Program-made: the position numbers and the translations under genes | Notes under the pieces: generated by a model | What the model was told of the DNA's origin: nothing | Database searches by the model: none | What the model saw: only the letters and a program-made list of their open reading frames with translations | Assembly (NCBI GenBank): GCA_005878685.1 | Contig: VBLN01000111.1 | Span: forward strand, 1-18,642 | Direction: 5' to 3' | Source of the DNA: Deltaproteobacteria bacterium | GTDB taxonomy: Bacteria; Desulfobacterota; Binatia; UBA9968 | DNA: 18,642 bases | Part shown: positions 8,180 through 17,300 of the stretch, piece by piece | Layout of the letters: each line of letters starts with the position of its first letter | Numbering within the stretch: position 1 is the first letter of the stretch

Positions 8180-9387
8180 TGGATCCTTCTTGCTTTTCCT
8201 TAGGCATGACCGGTCCGCTCACCTTTACTGCCGCTCCGTCCGTTATCCGAGTCAGGCTGGAAATGGCAACGAGTTCCCCGGGCCTCAGCCCGGCGGTGAT
8301 TTCCACCTCGTTGTTTCCCACTCTCACTCCTGTCTGCACCACGCGCTCGCGGGCCACATCGTTTTGAACCACGAAGACCTTGGTAACGCCGGCAAAGGTG
8401 ACCAGGGCCTGCTGCGGCACGGTCAAAGCGTTGGGATCTACATGGGTCAAGACCGTGGCATGCGCAAAGAAACCCGGTTTGAGGCGATGTTCCGGATTTG
8501 CCAGCAGCCCCTCGATCATGAAGGAGCGGAGCTTACCCTTGAAGGCCTTGTCCGGGAAAGAATCGACTCTGGCTTCGACCCCCTGTTCGGTCTGTACCTG
8601 CGGAGCGAAACGCTCCGGGATCATTCCCCTCAATTTTAAGGGATCGTCCTGAACGAGGGTGAAAAGCTGGGTTCCCGCTTTCACATACTCCCCCGCGGAG
8701 ACAAATCGACGGCTGATCGAACTTGTCAGAGGCGCCGCAATCACCGTGTCATTCAATTTTTTGCGCGCAGTCCCTAGTTGACCTTCCTTTGCATAGGCAT
8801 CGGCCGCCAGGGCCTTGGCCTGCTCTATGGCGTTCTTATAGGTTGCCGATGCGGTTTTATAGCGGGTTTCGGCGGTGTCATACTCCTGCGCTGAAATGAC
8901 TTGGTCGTCGAAAAGGGCTTTCATCCGCTTCAAATTAGCCTGGGCGTCATCGAGCTCCGCCTTGGCCTTTACGACCAGAGAAGTTTTGGTGACATCGAAG
9001 CCCGGCGGTGGAACCTTTTCGAGACCCAGAGTGGCTAAGGCTTGTTTCAGCGAAGCGGAATTCCGTCTCCCGGATCTTAGCCAAAAGCTGGCCTTGTTTG
9101 ACCCGGTCTCCGAAGTCGGCCGCGATGGATGCGACCTGCCCGTCCACTTCGCTGGACACAGTCACCTGATCGTTGGCTTCGAGGGTCCCTACGAACTCGA
9201 CCGAGCGTTGAACCTTCTGATTCCGCACTGGGACCACCGTCACTGCGAGCGCGGTGTCTCTGGCATCCTTCGTTTGCACTTTGGCCGCGGAACTCTTGCG
9301 TTCGCAGCCGGCCGACAGGATCAAGAACAGAAGCAGAGCCCACACTCTTACATTCTGGGTTTTCACCTTCAGAACCTCGCCCACCAT
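8166..9387 (-). pseudogene. RND periplasmic adaptor lipoprotein, frameshifted
   Basis: The membrane fusion protein linking the RND pump to the TolC channel. The N-terminal piece has a lipoprotein signal (A-L-L-L-F-L-I-L-S-A-G-C) and the first half of the lipoyl/barrel-sandwich domain (V-D-G-Q-V-A-S-I-A-A-D-F-G-D-R-V-K-Q-G-Q-L-L-A-K-I). It leaves frame just after E-F-R-F, near 9050. Correct sequence resumes as L-K-Q-A-L-A-T-L-G-L-E-K-V-P-P-P and runs through the helical hairpin, second lipoyl half and beta-barrel to the stop at 8166. Roughly seven residues of the hairpin are missing; the total length requires a loss of 2 modulo 3 bases. The ATG at 9387 overlaps the channel gene by 19 nt; a GTG at 9366 with GAGG eight bases upstream is an equally possible start. 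The 3' end overlaps the pump gene. Confidence 0.85.
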
Positions 9388-11040
9388 GGATCCGATTCCT
9401 TTTTGGGACCCTCGACCGTGATGTTGTAGGAATCCAGTAAACTGCCCTCAGCTAAGCGGAGGCCGGAAAGAGAATTGTTATAATCCGTGATGGCTCGGAG
9501 TTCGGCTCCCTGCGCATCGAGAAACCGTGATTGGAAATCGATCACATCCTTTTGTGTGACGAGTCCTACCTGAAAGCGTTTTTCCTGTGCCCTTAAGTTT
9601 TCCTCCGCCAGTTCGCGTGCGAGCCGGGTAGTCTGAACTCTCTTGAAGTTGGTCGCCACGTTACCCACCGCATTTTCTACTTCCAGGGTGACTTGCGAGA
9701 TCAGATCGCGCTGGCGGGCCTTGGCTTGGTCCAGCTCGATTCGAGCCTGAGCATACTTGCTCCTCGCCTGGCCGTTGCCCAGAGGAATCTGCAGCACGAC
9801 GCCTACGCCGTAGTTGTAGAAATCCCCGCTGCCTAACCGATCAATGGCTGCGTCGTAGCTGCCGGGGAAGGGATTGGCTGCGCCCGGCTTAAGCTCTCCG
9901 GCCAGTCCGGTCAAGCCAGCGCCGGCCTTTAAGTCTAGGCGAGGGAGGAGCTGGTTCTCCGCGTAGCGGGCTTGTAAGGCTTGGTTCTGGACATTGAGGT
10001 TGACCGAAAGGATCTCTGGCCTATGGGTCAAAGCGCTCTCGATACTCGCGGCTCGATGGAGCTGGAAGGGCTCGACCGAAGGGGTTTCCGCCGGCTCGAT
10101 TTTGCGCGGCAGAAAAGTGCCTTTAGGATTCAGGTTAAGCGTGAGCCTAAGGTTGGTACGAGCGATCTCGAGGCCATTTTCGGCGGTGATGACCAGCTCT
10201 TCCCTGCGGGCCCTTTCGGCTTGGGCCTCGGTGACCGCCACCGGCGGCTGCACGCCAGCGCGCACTCTGGATTCCGCGCCTTTGAGCAAAGCGTCCGCCA
10301 GTTCGACGCCCTTCTGTTGGACTTTGAGATTTGCTTTGGCAAAAACCACACCCCAATAGCCCTCGGTGATCCGCTGAATCAGTTGAGCAAGGCGAGCCTG
10401 GTAGTCAAAGAGACTGGCGGTCTCACGATTCTCGGCGATGCGGACGAAGATAGTCGTGAGACCCCAACCAAAATCGCGCAACAGAGGTTGGCTGAGGGAA
10501 AAACCGAGGTGAGGCCGGTACTGTGGCTTCAGGACTTGGGTGGGAAAGTTGCTTATCAATCTATTGTTGAGAAAGGAGATCTCCAGTTGCGCGCCGGTCC
10601 GTAAGAGCTTATTCAGGGAGAGATTGTAGTCGTGGTTGCGCGTGATTTGGAGCGGCGTGCTGAAATTGCTGCTGCTGCTTCCTCGGGGATCAATGGCATA
10701 GTCCTTGTTAAATTGCAGATTCAACGTCGGATCAAAGACCGATTTCTCGGTCATAGTCTGCTCCGCCGCGCGAAAGGGCTCCAGTCGATCCACCTCGATT
10801 CCTGGGTTGTTCTTTAGACCAATCAGGACTGCCTCTCCAAGCGTCATGTTGGCCGTTTCCTCGTCCGCCGTGCGGAGAAAGTCGAGCGTGTAGGCGGTCG
10901 GCGGAGGCGGGTAAGTGGACCATTGATCCAAAAAAAGCCGCGACGGCTTAGGTGTCTCACGGTAGTCGGTGGTTACGGAGGGAGCGTCGGCGGCGAAGGA
11001 GGGGGAGAGCCAAAAGAGTCAAACAGAAAAGGTGCTTCAT
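9369..11040 (-). CDS. TolC-type outer-membrane efflux channel, signal peptide displaced by a one-base frameshift
   Basis: An outer-membrane channel protein with two OEP repeats: T-L-G-E-A-V-L-I-G-L-K-N-N-P near the start, and the second helical half ending E-L-R-A-I-T-D-Y-N-N-S-L. The unbroken body is 520 aa from a TTG at 10931 but has no signal peptide. Upstream, ATG 11040 has AGGAGG six bases before it (11047-11052) and reads M-K-H-L-F-C-L-T-L-L-A-L-P. One base later in the tract the body frame reads S-F-A-A-D-A-P-S-V-T-T-D-Y-R and runs straight into the body. Removing one base from the C5 (G5 on plus, 11001-11005) joins them into a normal signal peptide. ATG 11040 overlaps the TetR stop as ATGA, supporting it as the true start. 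The total length is one base over a multiple of three. Confidence 0.85.
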
Positions 11041-11684
11041 GCTCTTCCTCCTCGGTACTTAGTGGATCTGGGTCTTGCCCGTAGGAGCAGGGCTATAAAC
11101 TGGAGCAGTGCTTTAGTGTCCTCCTCCAGAGATAACTGGCTGAGACCTAGCAGCCTTTTCTCTGCCGCGGCGATGGTCATCTTGTTGATGAAGAAGGCGG
11201 CGTAGGCCGTCTCCATTGGAGGAAAGATTCTCTGCCTTCTCCCTTCATCAAGGATGCTGCTCAGAAAGTGCTCGTGCCTTTCCCGGTACTTGAGCAGCAG
11301 CCGAGCCTGTCTGCCCCTCGGGCTGTCTTTGAGAAGCCTGCGATCGAGCAGTAGCGTGCGCAGCAGCTCTTTGTGGCGCTCCATAATTTCCATTTGTCTG
11401 CCGACGACGCGACAGAGTCTCTCCCAAGGAGAGATAGTGTTCTCGACTTTTTCGTCAATCTCCCGAAGCATCTCGGCGGCGATCTGTTCGATAGCCGCCA
11501 AGATCAACTGGTCCTTATTGCGGAAATAGAGATAGATCCCTCCCTTGGTGATTCCCACTTCGCTGGCGACCCGCTCCATGGTGACGGCATCGAATCCTTG
11601 AGTGGCGATAATGCCGCGTGTCGCCTCCAACAGAGATTGGGTGCGAAAGTTTTGGATGATCTCCTTGCGGCTCGGGTAGGCCAT
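11037..11684 (-). CDS. TetR/AcrR family transcriptional regulator
   Basis: A 215-residue regulator with the usual TetR plan: an N-terminal DNA-binding domain (residues about 14-60) containing the helix-turn-helix V-T-M-E-R-V-A-S-E-V-G-I-T-K-G-G-I-Y-L-Y-F-R-N-K-D-Q-L, then a divergent helical ligand-binding and dimer domain. Family members usually repress the pump genes beside them until a pump substrate binds. Here it is the first gene of the pump operon, its stop overlaps the channel start (ATGA), and paired palindromes lie between its promoter and start codon, so autorepression of the whole operon is likely (inference). The ATG at 11684 is the first in frame and gives the normal N-terminal length. 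No strong ribosome site is visible before it; the leader reads GTTTGTTTATCCC. Confidence 0.92.
   Translation of the reverse strand: MAYPSRKEIIQNFRTQSLLEATRGIIATQGFDAVTMERVASEVGITKGGIYLYFRNKDQLILAAIEQIAAEMLREIDEKVENTISPWERLCRVVGRQMEIMERHKELLRTLLLDRRLLKDSPRGRQARLLLKYRERHEHFLSSILDEGRRQRIFPPMETAYAAFFINKMTIAAAEKRLLGLSQLSLEEDTKALLQFIALLLRARPRSTKYRGGRA
11047..11052 (-). promoter_or_regulatory. Strong ribosome binding site for the TolC-type gene
   Basis: The minus strand reads AGGAGG six bases before ATG 11040. It sits inside the last codons of the TetR gene and supports translation from the signal-peptide ATG rather than from the internal TTG at 10931. Confidence 0.7.
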
Positions 11685-11697
11685 GGGATAAACAAAC

Positions 11698-11725
11698 GTT
11701 CAGTGAACTGAATACAGGTTCAGTT
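11698..11725. promoter_or_regulatory. Probable TetR operator: two palindromes sharing one half-site
   Basis: Plus-strand half-sites are TTCAGT (11699-11704), ACTGAA (11707-11712) and TTCAGT (11719-11724). The first pair forms TTCAGT-GA-ACTGAA, a perfect palindrome with a two-base spacer. The second pair, extended by one base each side, forms AACTGAA-TACAGG-TTCAGTT (11706-11725), perfect with 7-base arms. They share the middle half-site and lie between the -10 box and the start codon of the TetR gene, as expected for repression. Confidence 0.7.
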
Positions 11726-11752
11726 TGTAGCCGGAATCTGATAGCCTGTCAA
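11724..11752 (-). promoter_or_regulatory. Sigma-70-type promoter for the TetR-led efflux operon
   Basis: On the minus strand a perfect -35 box TTGACA (11752-11747) is followed after exactly 17 bases by TACAAA (11729-11724), a 4 of 6 match to the -10 consensus. The palindromic operator begins at the -10 box and covers the probable start site, about 40 to 60 bases upstream of the TetR start codon. Confidence 0.7.
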
Positions 11753-11763
11753 CCGATTTTCTG

Positions 11764-11792
11764 TTTTCCTTTGCAGGGAAAAAAGATATATA
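11764..11792 (+). promoter_or_regulatory. Possible promoter for the second efflux operon
   Basis: TATATA (11787-11792) is a good -10 candidate. The hexamer 17 bases upstream, TTTTCC (11764-11769), is a poor -35 match, so this is a weak call. Transcription from here would leave a leader of roughly 25 bases before ATG 11825. Confidence 0.35.
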
Positions 11793-11813
11793 GGACTTCA
11801 ACTCGCGTTTTTT

Positions 11814-11820
11814 GGGAGGA
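11814..11820 (+). promoter_or_regulatory. Ribosome binding site that fixes the second TolC start
   Basis: GGGAGGA ends four bases before ATG 11825. This favours the ATG over a TTG 18 codons upstream (11771), whose extra residues do not look like a signal peptide and which overlaps the candidate promoter. Confidence 0.7.
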
Positions 11821-11824
11821 ATCT

Positions 11825-13168
11825 ATGTCACTATCGAAGACAAAAATACACCTTTGGTTGTATGTGGCGATCGTTTTATGCTGCCCGCAAGGCGGGAAGG
11901 CGGCGGAGCCGCCCGCAGCTCCCGGGCAGACTGGTCAGGTAGCAGCCCCTCCGGGAAAGACTTTAAGGCTGGAAGACGCGGTGCGCATTGCGCTTGAAAA
12001 CCATCCCAGCATCAAGGCGGCCCAAGAACAAATAGGGGCCCAGGAAGCGGTTCTCGGCCAACAATTGGGCGCCTACTATCCTACGATCAGCCTGAATAAC
12101 TCTTACACTACCACCAATTCATCGAGGTCCACGAGCGCACCAGACAAAACCGCTCTAGATGCGTTTACAAGCCAGGCCACTTTTAGCATGACGCTTTACG
12201 ACTTTGGGAAACGTGAGGGGAATGTTCAATCCGCACGCGACACGGTGCGTGCGACTCAATACGCTTACACGACGACGGCGAATAATATTGTCTTTTCGGC
12301 GAAACAAGCCTATTACGTCTATCTCCAGGCTGCGGCTTTGCTAAAGGTAAGGGAACAGGCGGTCAAGGATCAGCAGCTTGTTGCCGATCAGGCCCGAGGT
12401 TTTTACGAGGTGGGAACAAGGGCCAGAATCGATGTGGCGCGCGCCGAGTCCAACTTCTACAGCGCTCAAGCCGATCTGGTCACGGCTCAAAACGCGGTGC
12501 AAGTCGCCTTGGTCACATTCAAGAATGCGCTGGGTGTTCCTGAGCTTCCAGGAATACCCCAGGTCGAAGAGATATTCGTGAACCCACCCACTGTCTCGCT
12601 GGAACAGGCGAAGAAGACGGCTTTCGCCGGGCGCCCCGAGCTGCTTCAGTTCGAAGCTCAGCGCAAGGCCCAGGATCAACAGATAGCCGCCGCGCGCCGG
12701 GGCCATCTGCCCGACTTTCTTTTCAGCGCGAACTATGGGAGAAGAAACAACAGCCAGGACGGAAACACCTTTCCACTCCACCCCGCTTGGCAGGTGCAAC
12801 TGAGCTTCAATATTCCCGTCTTTGACGGTTTCCGTACGACTAATCGAGTAGAGCAGGCGGTGAGAACCTATTACTCTATTAAGGATCAGGAAGAGCAGCA
12901 AAGGCAACTCGTTGCTTTAGACGTTGAACAAAGCTATCTTAACCTCGGACAGGCCCAAGGGAGAGTCAAGGCTAACGAGGCGGCCGCCCAAGCGGCGAAG
13001 GAGAATTTCGATCTGGCGAACGGACGTTATCAGGTCGGGGTGGGCTCAGTCATTGAAGTCACGGATGCCGAGACGCTTTACGTTACTGCGCAGACCAACC
13101 TCATTAATTCCCGCTACGATTATAAAGTTGCAGAGGCGCAACTGGCCAAGGCGATGGGAGGACAATAA
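11825..13168 (+). CDS. TolC family outer-membrane efflux channel (second system)
   Basis: A 447-residue outer-membrane channel protein. A signal peptide (M-S-L-S-K-T-K start, hydrophobic L-W-L-Y-V-A-I-V-L-C-C, cleavage likely after G-K-A-A) is followed by a Pro/Gly/Ala-rich linker and the first OEP repeat, L-R-L-E-D-A-V-R-I-A-L-E-N-H-P-S-I (about residues 47-63). Long periplasmic helices follow, with the second repeat in the C-terminal half (G-R-Y-Q-V-G-V-G-S-V-I-E-V-T-D-A). The frame is intact, unlike its counterpart in the neighbouring operon. It leads the rightward operon, 42 nt ahead of the adaptor gene, and should form the exit duct for the RND pump encoded downstream. It is divergent from the TetR gene, so that regulator might act here too, though the palindromes lie about 60 bases upstream of its putative -10 box. 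Confidence 0.9.
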   Translation: MSLSKTKIHLWLYVAIVLCCPQGGKAAEPPAAPGQTGQVAAPPGKTLRLEDAVRIALENHPSIKAAQEQIGAQEAVLGQQLGAYYPTISLNNSYTTTNSSRSTSAPDKTALDAFTSQATFSMTLYDFGKREGNVQSARDTVRATQYAYTTTANNIVFSAKQAYYVYLQAAALLKVREQAVKDQQLVADQARGFYEVGTRARIDVARAESNFYSAQADLVTAQNAVQVALVTFKNALGVPELPGIPQVEEIFVNPPTVSLEQAKKTAFAGRPELLQFEAQRKAQDQQIAAARRGHLPDFLFSANYGRRNNSQDGNTFPLHPAWQVQLSFNIPVFDGFRTTNRVEQAVRTYYSIKDQEEQQRQLVALDVEQSYLNLGQAQGRVKANEAAAQAAKENFDLANGRYQVGVGSVIEVTDAETLYVTAQTNLINSRYDYKVAEAQLAKAMGGQ

Positions 13169-13210
13169 AGAGGCAGGAGCTCTACTTCGCCCCGATCTTG
13201 AGGAGGAGGA

Positions 13211-14333
13211 ATGAAGCGCGTCTATTGGATTGCTTTGGCGTTGCTTGTTGTAGCCGGCATAGCGGGCTATCGCCAGCTATCGTCGGGGGTTCAAAAAAGA
13301 TCGGAGACACGGTCCGGAAGGTCCTTGGCTGTGCCCGTCACGGTAGCGAGCGTGATGCAAAAAAACATGCCGCTGCAACTGGAGATCGTTGGATCTGTGG
13401 ATGCGTATTCGACAGTATCGGTGAGGGCGCAGATCACGGGCACGGTGACGCAAGTTCATTTCAAAGAGGGTCAAGACGTCAAGCAGGGAGACCTTCTTTT
13501 CACGATTGATACGAGGCCTCTTGAAGCTGCGCTCAAACAGGCCGAAGCCAACCTGGCGAAAGATGTGGCTATGTTGGCAAATGCCCGTGAGCAGGCGCGA
13601 CGCTATGCAGAATTAATAAAGAAGCAGTACATATCTCAGGAACAATACGATCAAATCAAGACCAATGCCGAAGCCCTCGAAGCTGCGGCGGAGGCGGATA
13701 AGGCCGCCGTCGAAAACGCAAGAGTTCAGCTCAGTTATTGCCGCATCTACTCTCCTGTGACAGGGCGGACGGGGAGTCTGCTGGTCAACGAAGGCAATCT
13801 CGTCAGAACCAACGATGCCACTGCGTTGGTCACGATCAACCAAGTCAGCCCGATCTATGTGACTTTTCCCGTGCCAGAGCAAAGTTTGTCGGAGATAAAA
13901 AAACGCCTGAGTGCGGGGAAGCTCAAGGTACAAGCTGTCATACCCCAAAGTGAGGATCGTCCGGAAGAAGGTGACCTCACTTTTATTGATAATACGGTAG
14001 ACAGGACAACGGGAACCATCAAGCACCTTCGCAAATGCGGATAGGCGGCTTTGGCCCGGCCAGTTTGTCAAGGCGGTACTGAAGTTAGCCGACCAACCCG
14101 ACGCTATTATCGTTCCGTCCCAGGCCGTCCAGACAGGACAAGATGGGCAGCACGTCTTCGTTGTTAAGCCGGACCTTGCGGTCGAGCTGCGGCGGGTGGT
14201 CGTGAGTCGAACCCTCGATGGCGCGGCGGTGATTGAGAAAGGAGTTCGACCCGGCGAGAAGGTAGTAACAGACGGACAGTTTCTCCTAGGTCCCGATTCC
14301 AAGGTGCAAGTGAAGAAAGAGGTAGGATCATGA
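13211..14333 (+). pseudogene. MdtA-like RND periplasmic adaptor, frameshifted near its barrel domain
   Basis: The adaptor of the second RND system. It has an N-terminal membrane anchor or signal (M-K-R-V-Y-W-I-A-L-A-L-L-V-V-A-G-I-A-G-Y), the lipoyl domain (V-R-A-Q-I-T-G-T-V-T-Q-V-H-F-K-E-G-Q-D-V-K), the helical hairpin (T-R-P-L-E-A-A-L-K-Q-A-E-A-N-L) and the beta-barrel (P-I-Y-V-T-F-P-V-P-E-Q-S-L). After T-T-G-T-I-K (AAG at 14021-14023) the frame runs to an early TAG at 14042. Correct sequence resumes from 14025 as T-F-A-N-A-D-R-R-L-W-P-G-Q-F-V-K and ends at TGA 14331-14333. MdtA-type proteins have two or three residues there (usually L-K-A/G), so a loss of about 8 bases fits. AGGAGG lies just before ATG 13211. 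The true stop overlaps the pump start as ATGA. Confidence 0.87.
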
Positions 14334-17300
14334 GTATCACAGGCCCCTTTATCTACCGGCCGGTTATGACGACTCTCGTCATGATGGGCATTTTGATCTT
14401 TGGCCTGATGGGATATCGAGCACTTCCCGTCAGCGATCTACCTACGGTCGATTTCCCGACGATTGTCGTGAGCGCCAACCTTCCCGGCGCGAGCCCTGAG
14501 ACCATGGCTTCTTCAGTTGCCAACCCGTTAGAGAAACAATTCTCGACCATCGCGGGCCTGGATTCCTTGAACTCCGTGAATACCCTGGGCCGGACACAGA
14601 TTACCTTGCAGTTCAATCTGAACCGGAATATCGACGCCGCGGCTCAGGATGTACAGGCGATGATCGCCCGGGCCTCGAGAGATCTTCCAACCACTCTGCC
14701 GACCCCTCCTTCTTACCGGAAGGTCAACCCCGCTGACATCTCCATTCTGCAGCTTTCTTTGAGCTCGCAGACTCTGCCGCTTTCTACCGTTGACGAGTAC
14801 GCGGAGAATATCCTGGCGCAGCGAATTTCGATGGTGAGCGGCGTTGCCCAAGTGGATGTCTTTGGCTCGCAGAAGTATGCGGTGCGTATTCAGCTCGATC
14901 CGAACGCGCTTGCCTACCGACAGATTGGAATTGATGAGGTGCTCAATGCGGTCCAGCGAGGCAATGTGGATCTGCCTATGGGGACTCTGGACGGGCCCTA
15001 TCGCTCTCTCACGTTAAAATCCAACGGCCAGCTCATGAAAGCAGCGGACTATCGTCCCCTGGTAGTGACTTACAGGAACGGTGCTCCCGTTCAGCTGCAA
15101 GATGTTGGCAAGGTCATAGATAGCGTTGAAAATAATAAGGTCGCAGCTTGGTATAACAACAAGCCATCCGTTGTCCTGGCGATTCAACGTCAGCCGGGCG
15201 CTAACGTGGTCGAGGTCGTAGATTCAGTAAAAAAAATCCTGCCCGCGTTGCGCGCGCAGATACCGCCGTCGGTAAACCTGGAGGTTTCGTTTGACCGCAC
15301 CCAGTCGATTCGGGCGTCGGTTGACGACGTACAGTTTACCCTGGTTCTGACCGTCTGCCTGGTCGTGCTCGTGATCTTCCTTTTCTTACGCAATCTCTCC
15401 GCCACCGTGATCCCCAGCTTGGCTTTGCCGATGTCGATCATCGGCACCTTTGCAGTCATGTATCTGCTCGGTTACAGCCTGGATAACCTCTCCCTCATGG
15501 CCCTCACCCTTTCTGTCGGCTTTGTGGTCGACGACGCCATCGTCATGCTGGAGAATATCGTCCGTCACATAGAAAAAGGCGACGGGGTCTTCGAGGCGGC
15601 AGTCAAGGGGTCGAAAGAAATCGCTTTTACCATCCTTTCCATGACGCTGTCCTTGGTGGCGGCTTTTATTCCGGTGCTCTTCATGGCGGGCATGCTTGGG
15701 CGGCTGCTCAGAGAATTTGCGGTTACGATCTGTGTCGCCATCTTGGTTTCCGGTTTCGTTTCGTTAAGCCTTACTCCCATGCTTTGCAGCCGCTTCCTCC
15801 GCCCTGCCGGTTCGGAGCGTCACGGCCGGTTTTACACCGTTGTTGGGCACTTCTTTGATGCCATGCTGGGCTTCTATGAGTGGACGCTCCAATGGGTCTT
15901 GAAACACCGGCTGGGCACGATGGTGACTTCGCTGCTTTTGCTTGTAGTCACGGCTTACCTCTTTGTGGTCGTTCCCAAGGGCTTTGTTCCAAGCGAAGAT
16001 ACCGGTCAGATTATCATCTTCACCGAAGCCGCGCAGGGAACTTCCTTTGATGACATGGTGCGCCATCAGAGACAGCTCGACGCCGTTGTCAGTCAGGATC
16101 CTAATGTGGACGGCTTCAGGTCCAGCGTAGGAGTGGGTGGTATCAGCGCGACGGTAAACTCTGGACAGCTTTTTATACGCCTAAAGCCCCGCTCAGAGCG
16201 CTCTTTGAGCGCTGACGAGGTGATCCAGGAACTGCGGCCAAAGCTCACGGCGGTTCCCGGCGTCCGCGTTTCCTTGCAGAATCCTCCAGTGATTCGGGTT
16301 GGCGGGCGGCTTTCAAGAAGCCTTTATCAATTCACGCTGCAAAGCCCGGACTCCGAGGAGCTCTTTCGGTACGCTCCAACGCTGGAAGAGAAGATCCGTG
16401 CCCGCCCTGAATTTCAGGACGTCAATAGCGACCTGCAGCTCAAAAACCCCCAACTGGAAATCGTGATTGACCGGGATAAGGCCTCGGCCTTAGGGACAAC
16501 GACGCAAGGGCTCTCGCCGCGACAGATTCAAGATGCCTTCTACAGCGCCTACGGATCCCGCCAGATTTCGACCATCAATACAGCCAATAACCAATATCAA
16601 GTCATTATGGAGCTGGACCCGAAATTCGAAAATGATCCCTCCGTGTTGTCGCTGCTCTACATCCGGGCCAATACAGGTAACAACACGGCTCAAGCCGCAA
16701 CGGCGGGAAATTCGTTGATTCCGCTCATTAGCGTGGCAAACCTGAAACAGGGAGTGGGTCCCATGTCCGTCAGTCATTCCGGGCAGCTTCCTTCCGTCAC
16801 GATCTCCTTCAACCTCCGGCCCGGGGTGGCGTTAGGAGATGCAGTGAATACGGTCAACGAACTGGCTCGTGAGACGCTGCCGGCGACGATTACCACAGGT
16901 TTTCAGGGCACGGCGCAGGAATTTCAGTCGTCGATTCAAAGCCTGTGGTTCCTCTTAGCCATGGCGATATTGGTCGTTTACTTGGTTCTAGGCATACTTT
17001 ATGAGAGCTTCGTCCATCCGTTGACCATTCTCTCGGGTCTCCCCTCCGCAGGCCTGGGAGCTTTGCTCGTGCTGCTGCTCTTTCGCATGGACCTTAATAT
17101 CTATGGCTTTGTGGGCATTATCATGCTGATCGGCATCGTGAAGAAGAACGCCATCATGATGATCGACTTCGCTATCGAGGGGCAGAGAAGCGAGGGCAAG
17201 AGTCCCGTTCAGGCGATCTACGAAGGCTGTCTCGTGCGGTTTCGTCCCATTATGATGACAACCATGGCGGCCCTCATGGGAGGTTTGCCTATCGCTCTTG

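Noticed and set aside
10929..10931. TTG as the true start of the first TolC-type gene
   Set aside because: It would give an outer-membrane channel without a signal peptide, has no ribosome site, and leaves over 100 nt after the TetR stop; the upstream ATG with ATGA overlap is better, at the cost of a frameshift.
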